DNA of 64,000 nt from Bacteroides cellulosilyticus (GTDB taxonomy: Bacteria; Bacteroidota; Bacteroidia; Bacteroidales; Bacteroidaceae): positions 6,820,501 through 6,884,500 of the forward strand of contig NZ_CP081903.1 in assembly GCF_020091405.1 (NCBI RefSeq), in the 5' to 3' direction. The position numbers were made by a program, and so were the translations under genes. Below the pieces are notes generated by a model, which did no database searches, was not told the origin of the DNA, and saw nothing but the letters and a program-made list of their open reading frames with translations. Positions 60,741 through 64,000 of the stretch are shown here, piece after piece (positions within the stretch are counted from its first letter, which is position 1; each line of letters starts with the position of its first letter).

Positions 60741-62954
60741 TTATTCCGAATCAAACGCCTGACGAAACGTACATCCGTTCTTCCATTCGGAGCAACCGTA
60801 AGCGGTTTTACCTTTAATAATGGTTCCTTTGCCACACAACGGACAAACCTGTCCCTCAACAGAATCCGTATGAGCAGCACCTGTCTGAGCTGCATCTGCC
60901 TGAATATTCGCTGTCTGCGAAGCACCAGCAACCGGTGTGACAGGTTTAGCTTCAGCAGCCTTTTTCCGCGGCTTACTCTGACGCTTAGGCTTGGAAGCAT
61001 CTTTTTCTTTAGCAGCTTTCCCGTTCTTATCACCTGCAGTCGCTCCCTGCACAGCCTGCACAATTGTAATATGCCGATTACTGTTATCTGAAAGCACACT
61101 CATCACAACTTCGGAAACCATCTGCTTCAGTTCCTCAAGAAATTGTGCAGCATTATATGTTTTCTTTTCAATCTCCCGGAGCTTCTTTTCCCAGATACCC
61201 GTCAGTTCGGCAGACTTCAGCAGTTCTTCATGGATAATCTGAATAAGTTCGACGCCTGTGGGTGTAGCAATCAGGTTTTTCTTTTCCTTGCGGATATAAT
61301 TGCGCTTGAACAAAGTCTCAATAATTGCCGCACGCGTAGACGGCCTGCCGATGCCATTCTCTTTCAAGGCATCCCGCAATTCATCATTATCCACCAGTTT
61401 ACCTGCGGTTTCCATGGCACGCAACAAGGTAGCCTCTGTATAAGGACGAGGCGGTTGCGTCCACTTCTCATATAAATCAGGCACATGGGGCCCGCTTTCA
61501 CCTTTCACAAAAGCAGGTAATACATTCTCTTCCTCTCCCGGATCTTTTTCTTCTTGCGACTGTGCCCCCGGAGTTCCGAATATAACTCTCCATCCCGGTT
61601 CCAGAATCTGCTTACCGGTAGTCTTGAATTCAATCTCTTCAACTGCACCCAATACCGTAGTAGTGGCAAACTTACAATCCGGATAGAACACTGCAATAAA
61701 ACGACGCGCTATCAGATCGAATACGCGACGTTCCATATCCGTCAGGTTCTGCGGATATTGCCCTGTAGGGATAATAGCATGGTGATCCGTTACCTTTGAA
61801 TTATCAAAAACTTTTTTTGATTTCAGCAAAGTAGTGCCATCCAGAGGAGTCGTAAACGTAGCGTAGTCACGCAGTCCTTTCAGAATACCCGGACATTTCG
61901 GATAAATATCATCACTCAAGTAAGTGGTATCTACACGCGGATAGGTAGCTACTTTCTTCTCATATAATGACTGAATAATTTTCAGAGTTTCATCAGCAGA
62001 ATAAGCAAACTTCTTGTTGCATTCCACCTGTAAGGATGTCAAATCAAAAAGACGGGGTGGTGCTTCCTTCCCTTCTTTCTTAGAAACATCCGTAATTGTA
62101 AAAGGGGAATTTCTGATTTGTTCCAGCAGAGCCATACCTTGCTCCTGATTGGCAATGGGGTCTATTCCCCGGTTTTCCTCTTCCTTCTTGGGTTTCTTTC
62201 CGGCAGCAATGGCTTCCTTATTTTTCTCTGCTTCCAGAATCAGTTCTTCTTCACTCTTCCTGATTATGGCGGCGAAGGTAGTATCGCGGTATACCGTTTT
62301 CAATTCCCAATATTGCTTGGGGACGAAGTTCTGTATCTCCAACTGGCGGTTTACGATGAGTGCCAGTGTAGGTGTCTGCACACGGCCGATGGAGAGCACT
62401 TGTTTGTTCTGCCCATACTTCATGGTATAAAGTCGCGTAGCATTCATTCCCAGCAACCAGTCACCGATAGCACGGGATAATCCGGCCTCATACAAGGGCT
62501 GAAAGTCGGAAGCATCTTTCAGTTTGGCAAAACCTTCACGGATGGCCTCTTCCGTCAATGACGAAATCCACAGCCGCTTCACCGGACAGCGTGCCCCGGC
62601 TTTTTGCATCACCCAGCGCTGAATCAATTCTCCCTCCTGCCCGGCATCACCACAGTTGATAATCATGTCGGCTTTCTGCATGAGGGATTCTATCGTATGG
62701 AACTGTTTTTCGTAAGTGGGATTGCTGATGAGCTTAATTCCAAAGCGGGGCGGTATCATGGGAAGGCTTCCCAGACTCCATGATTTCCAGTTCGGAGTAT
62801 ATTCGTGCGGCTCTTTAAGCGTACAGAGATGGCCGAATGTCCAAGTCACCTGGTATCCGTTCCCTTCAATGTATCCGTCTCTCCTATCTTTCGCTCCTAA
62901 TACATCAGCTATGTCACGCGCCACAGAGGGCTTTTCGGCAATACAAACTATCAT
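60741..62954 (-). CDS. topB: DNA topoisomerase III
   Basis: 737 residues. Toprim segment CGDAGQEGELIQRW (101-114), catalytic Tyr338 in ATYPRVDTTYL, SIGRVQTPTLALIV (189-200). The C-terminal 110 residues are Lys/Ala/Thr-rich followed by a zinc ribbon (CPLCGKGTIIKGKTAYGC, then CTF). Type IA topoisomerase that decatenates DNA; TopB from Bacteroides commonly has this tail. The CAAAGGTA promoter lies 22 bp upstream. No overlap with neighbours. Confidence 0.95.
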   Translation of the reverse strand: MIVCIAEKPSVARDIADVLGAKDRRDGYIEGNGYQVTWTFGHLCTLKEPHEYTPNWKSWSLGSLPMIPPRFGIKLISNPTYEKQFHTIESLMQKADMIINCGDAGQEGELIQRWVMQKAGARCPVKRLWISSLTEEAIREGFAKLKDASDFQPLYEAGLSRAIGDWLLGMNATRLYTMKYGQNKQVLSIGRVQTPTLALIVNRQLEIQNFVPKQYWELKTVYRDTTFAAIIRKSEEELILEAEKNKEAIAAGKKPKKEEENRGIDPIANQEQGMALLEQIRNSPFTITDVSKKEGKEAPPRLFDLTSLQVECNKKFAYSADETLKIIQSLYEKKVATYPRVDTTYLSDDIYPKCPGILKGLRDYATFTTPLDGTTLLKSKKVFDNSKVTDHHAIIPTGQYPQNLTDMERRVFDLIARRFIAVFYPDCKFATTTVLGAVEEIEFKTTGKQILEPGWRVIFGTPGAQSQEEKDPGEEENVLPAFVKGESGPHVPDLYEKWTQPPRPYTEATLLRAMETAGKLVDNDELRDALKENGIGRPSTRAAIIETLFKRNYIRKEKKNLIATPTGVELIQIIHEELLKSAELTGIWEKKLREIEKKTYNAAQFLEELKQMVSEVVMSVLSDNSNRHITIVQAVQGATAGDKNGKAAKEKDASKPKRQSKPRKKAAEAKPVTPVAGASQTANIQADAAQTGAAHTDSVEGQVCPLCGKGTIIKGKTAYGCSEWKNGCTFRQAFDSE

Positions 62955-62975
62955 TCATCTCTTTTTTTAGTCTGG

Positions 62976-62983
62976 CAAAGGTA
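62976..62983 (-). promoter_or_regulatory. -7 promoter element (TACCTTTG) for topB
   Basis: Minus-strand TACCTTTG, 21 bp before the start. It sits in TTTGCATTACCTTTGCC, the same 17-nt end found in the dispersed promoter element at 11158 and 19722. Confidence 0.6.
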
Positions 62984-63047
62984 ATGCAAACTGAAAACAG
63001 AAACAAATTTATTTGCAAGATGTTAAAAGTGCCTCATATATATATCG

Positions 63048-63055
63048 TACCTTTG
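63048..63055 (+). promoter_or_regulatory. -7 promoter element (TACCTTTG)
   Basis: TAnnTTTG match 27 bp before the ATG at 63083. The candidate -33 TTTG at 63012-63015 is too far upstream. Confidence 0.5.
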
Positions 63056-63082
63056 CCGCACAATCATTAAATTGAAAACACA

Positions 63083-63520
63083 ATGGAAAAAGAATCATTC
63101 GATTATTCAAGAGTTCCCCATAACTTTGGTCTGTGCGCGACAGCAGATTGCCCTCATGCCGACACTTGCCTACGCCGGATTGCATACACTCATACACCGG
63201 CAAGTGTTACTTTTCCGCCTACACTGAACCCGAAAACAATTGAAGCCATGGCAGGGAAGTGCGAATATTACCGTTCCAACCAAAAAGTGCGCTATGCCAA
63301 AGGTTTTGTCCGCACCACGGAAGCACTGGCTGTCAGCGCATCAGGAACGTTCCGCTACGGGCTGATAGGCAGTTGGGGAATCAGACGATATTATCAAAAA
63401 CGGAAAGGAGAAACTTTACTGTCGCCTGCCGAACAACAAAGAGTGACGACGCTGGCCAGGAAATTGGGCTTGCAACAGGAAGAGTATTTCGATAGCTATG
63501 TAGAAGAATATAACTGGTAG
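63083..63520 (+). CDS. DUF6078-like small protein with Cys motif
   Basis: 145 residues. No signal or membrane segment. The N-terminal CATADCPHADTCLRR (Cys at 18, 23 and 29) and the Cys near 75 (GKCEYYR) suggest a metal-binding or iron-sulfur site. Family as remembered is DUF6078, common in Bacteroides and of unknown role. Central region is basic. It has its own promoter and is followed by a terminator hairpin at 63575. Function unknown. Confidence 0.65.
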   Translation: MEKESFDYSRVPHNFGLCATADCPHADTCLRRIAYTHTPASVTFPPTLNPKTIEAMAGKCEYYRSNQKVRYAKGFVRTTEALAVSASGTFRYGLIGSWGIRRYYQKRKGETLLSPAEQQRVTTLARKLGLQQEEYFDSYVEEYNW

Positions 63521-63574
63521 CAAGGCGACTGTCGTCCGGCATACAACGGACAGGCAAGCAGCATCTTACAAACT

Positions 63575-63634
63575 AACAGCCGTGCCCCGGCAGGTGAATG
63601 AATTTCACCTTACGAGGACACGGCTGTTTCTTTT
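63575..63634 (+). terminator. Rho-independent terminator
   Basis: Outer stem AACAGCCGTG (63575-63584) with CACGGCTGTT (63619-63628), inner stem GGTGAA/TTCACC, followed by TCTTTT. Confidence 0.8.
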
Positions 63635-63637
63635 CAT

Positions 63638-63769
63638 GGTAACTTGGTTTACCCCAAATGGTAACTCCATTTACATGCCGAGGTAAAGGTCGTTACATAC
63701 CGAGGTAAAGAGCGTTACAATAAGTGGTAAAGGTCGTTACATCCAGCGGTAAAGGCTTTTACATCAAGA
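63638..63769. repeat. 22-bp-period array of GTAA-N6-TTAC dyads
   Basis: Six consecutive units with GTAA-N6-TTAC starting at 63639, 63661, 63683, 63705, 63727 and 63749, all exactly 22 bp apart. N6 and the eight bases between dyads vary. A seventh position at 63771 (GCAA-N6-TGTA) is degraded. The spacing is about two DNA helical turns, so all dyads face about the same side. Confidence 0.92.
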
Positions 63770-63848
63770 TGCAAATAGGATGTAAATGCAGCACACTGAT
63801 AATTAGCACACTAAACAAAAAGACCTTTCACCAATAAAACCAGCAACC

Positions 63849-63998
63849 TTAATCCTTGAAGAATATTTTCTTCCTCAACACATCTGCTCCATTGGTAGCT
63901 ATGACAATATAAAAGCCATTCTGCATACCGGGTAATCTCAGATAATTATCGTTTGTTTGTTGTAATAGCACCCGCCGTCCCGATAAATCAACAATTTC
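63849..63998 (-). CDS. C-terminus of a T9SS-exported protein (type A sorting domain), truncated by window edge
   Basis: The frame is open to the right edge; 49 residues precede a TAA at 63849. The ending IVDLSGRRV ... LPGMQNGFYIVIATNGADVLRKKIFFKD carries the marks of a type A C-terminal sorting domain (Por_Secre_tail): a turn-rich V-x-D-x-x-G-x-x-V strand, then L-x-x-G-x-Y-x-V strand and a basic K-x-x-x-K-D tail. Proteins with this tail are exported by T9SS and anchored to A-LPS. The N-terminal cargo domain is outside the window. It is convergent with the DUF6078 gene. Confidence 0.85.
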   Translation of the reverse strand, partial: EIVDLSGRRVLLQQTNDNYLRLPGMQNGFYIVIATNGADVLRKKIFFKD

Positions 63999-64000
63999 AA

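Larger units (their letters stand above)
63521..63848. other. Gene-free 328-bp intergenic region
   Basis: Contains a terminator (63575-63634) for the DUF6078 gene and the clearest 22-bp-period array (63638-63769). No gene otherwise recognised. Confidence 0.7.

Noticed and set aside
63638..63791. The 22-bp arrays as CRISPR arrays
   Set aside because: There is no conserved 24-48 nt repeat, the units are 22 nt with no unique spacers, and no cas genes are near.

Overview
The window is a chromosomal segment of a Bacteroidales bacterium, most likely a gut Bacteroides. Grounds: promoters of the TAnnTTTG type (often TATCTTTG or TACCTTTG) about 20-70 bp ahead of many genes, lipoproteins of the fimbrillin, calycin-like and PCMD types, a TonB receptor with a carboxypeptidase-like N-terminal domain, type IX secretion (T9SS) proteins, and a branched-chain amino acid operon containing an acyl-ACP thioesterase. 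Species was not determined. No transposase, integrase, phage gene or CRISPR array was seen; the backbone is mostly housekeeping.

Layout. 2-9609 (+): eight tightly spaced genes (gaps 10-30 bp) that all look secreted: a 5'-truncated unknown, an NTF2-like protein, a probable beta-barrel protein, a lipoprotein with FN3-like repeats, two fimbrillin-like lipoproteins with YD-type C-terminal repeats, an LPP20-like protein and a transglutaminase-like protein. This is the least explained part. 9693-14086 (-): an RNA m5C methyltransferase, a TonB receptor and a His-rich small membrane protein. 14752-21666: a membrane protein/ECF sigma factor/putative anti-sigma operon, a phospholipase D-type enzyme, thyA-folA, an Lrp-type regulator (-), an M64 peptidase and a GNAT. 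21728-27694 (-): ExbB/ExbD-type motor genes, tRNA-Ser(GGA), tatD, an unknown gene, a polyprenyl synthase and TonB. 27901-31660 (+): porQ, cmk, ispH, pfkA. 31716-34582 (-): a three-gene set (steroid 5-alpha-reductase, OYE-type reductase, SDR) matching the known Bacteroidetes bile-acid/steroid reduction cluster. 34819-39584 (-): gltA, icd and acn, the oxidative branch of the TCA cycle leading to 2-oxoglutarate. 39733-41643 (+): an SF1 helicase. 41993-48233 (-): ilvD-ilvB-ilvN-thioesterase-ilvC behind a complete attenuator with an Ile/Leu/Val-rich leader peptide. 48558-58597: slyD, a CyuA/UPF0597 protein, PCMD and calycin-like lipoproteins, aroC and an M20 dipeptidase. 58602-64000: a PorE-like OmpA lipoprotein, topB, a DUF6078-type gene and, at the right edge, the C-terminus of a protein carrying a T9SS type A sorting domain.

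Non-coding structure is unusually rich. (1) At least five intergenic loci carry degenerate arrays with an exact 22-bp period but unrelated unit sequences; the clearest has six consecutive GTAA-N6-TTAC dyads at 63639-63762. (2) Long near-perfect inverted repeats (30-43 bp) have stems unrelated to each other, usually made of 7-9 nt periodic sequence, yet three share the loop motif ATAGCGCAGC (14258, 34704, 49153). (3) A roughly 75-bp element ending in a promoter lies upstream of two unrelated genes (11158 and 19722). These, the secreted eight-gene operon and the ilv attenuator are the main items for follow-up.
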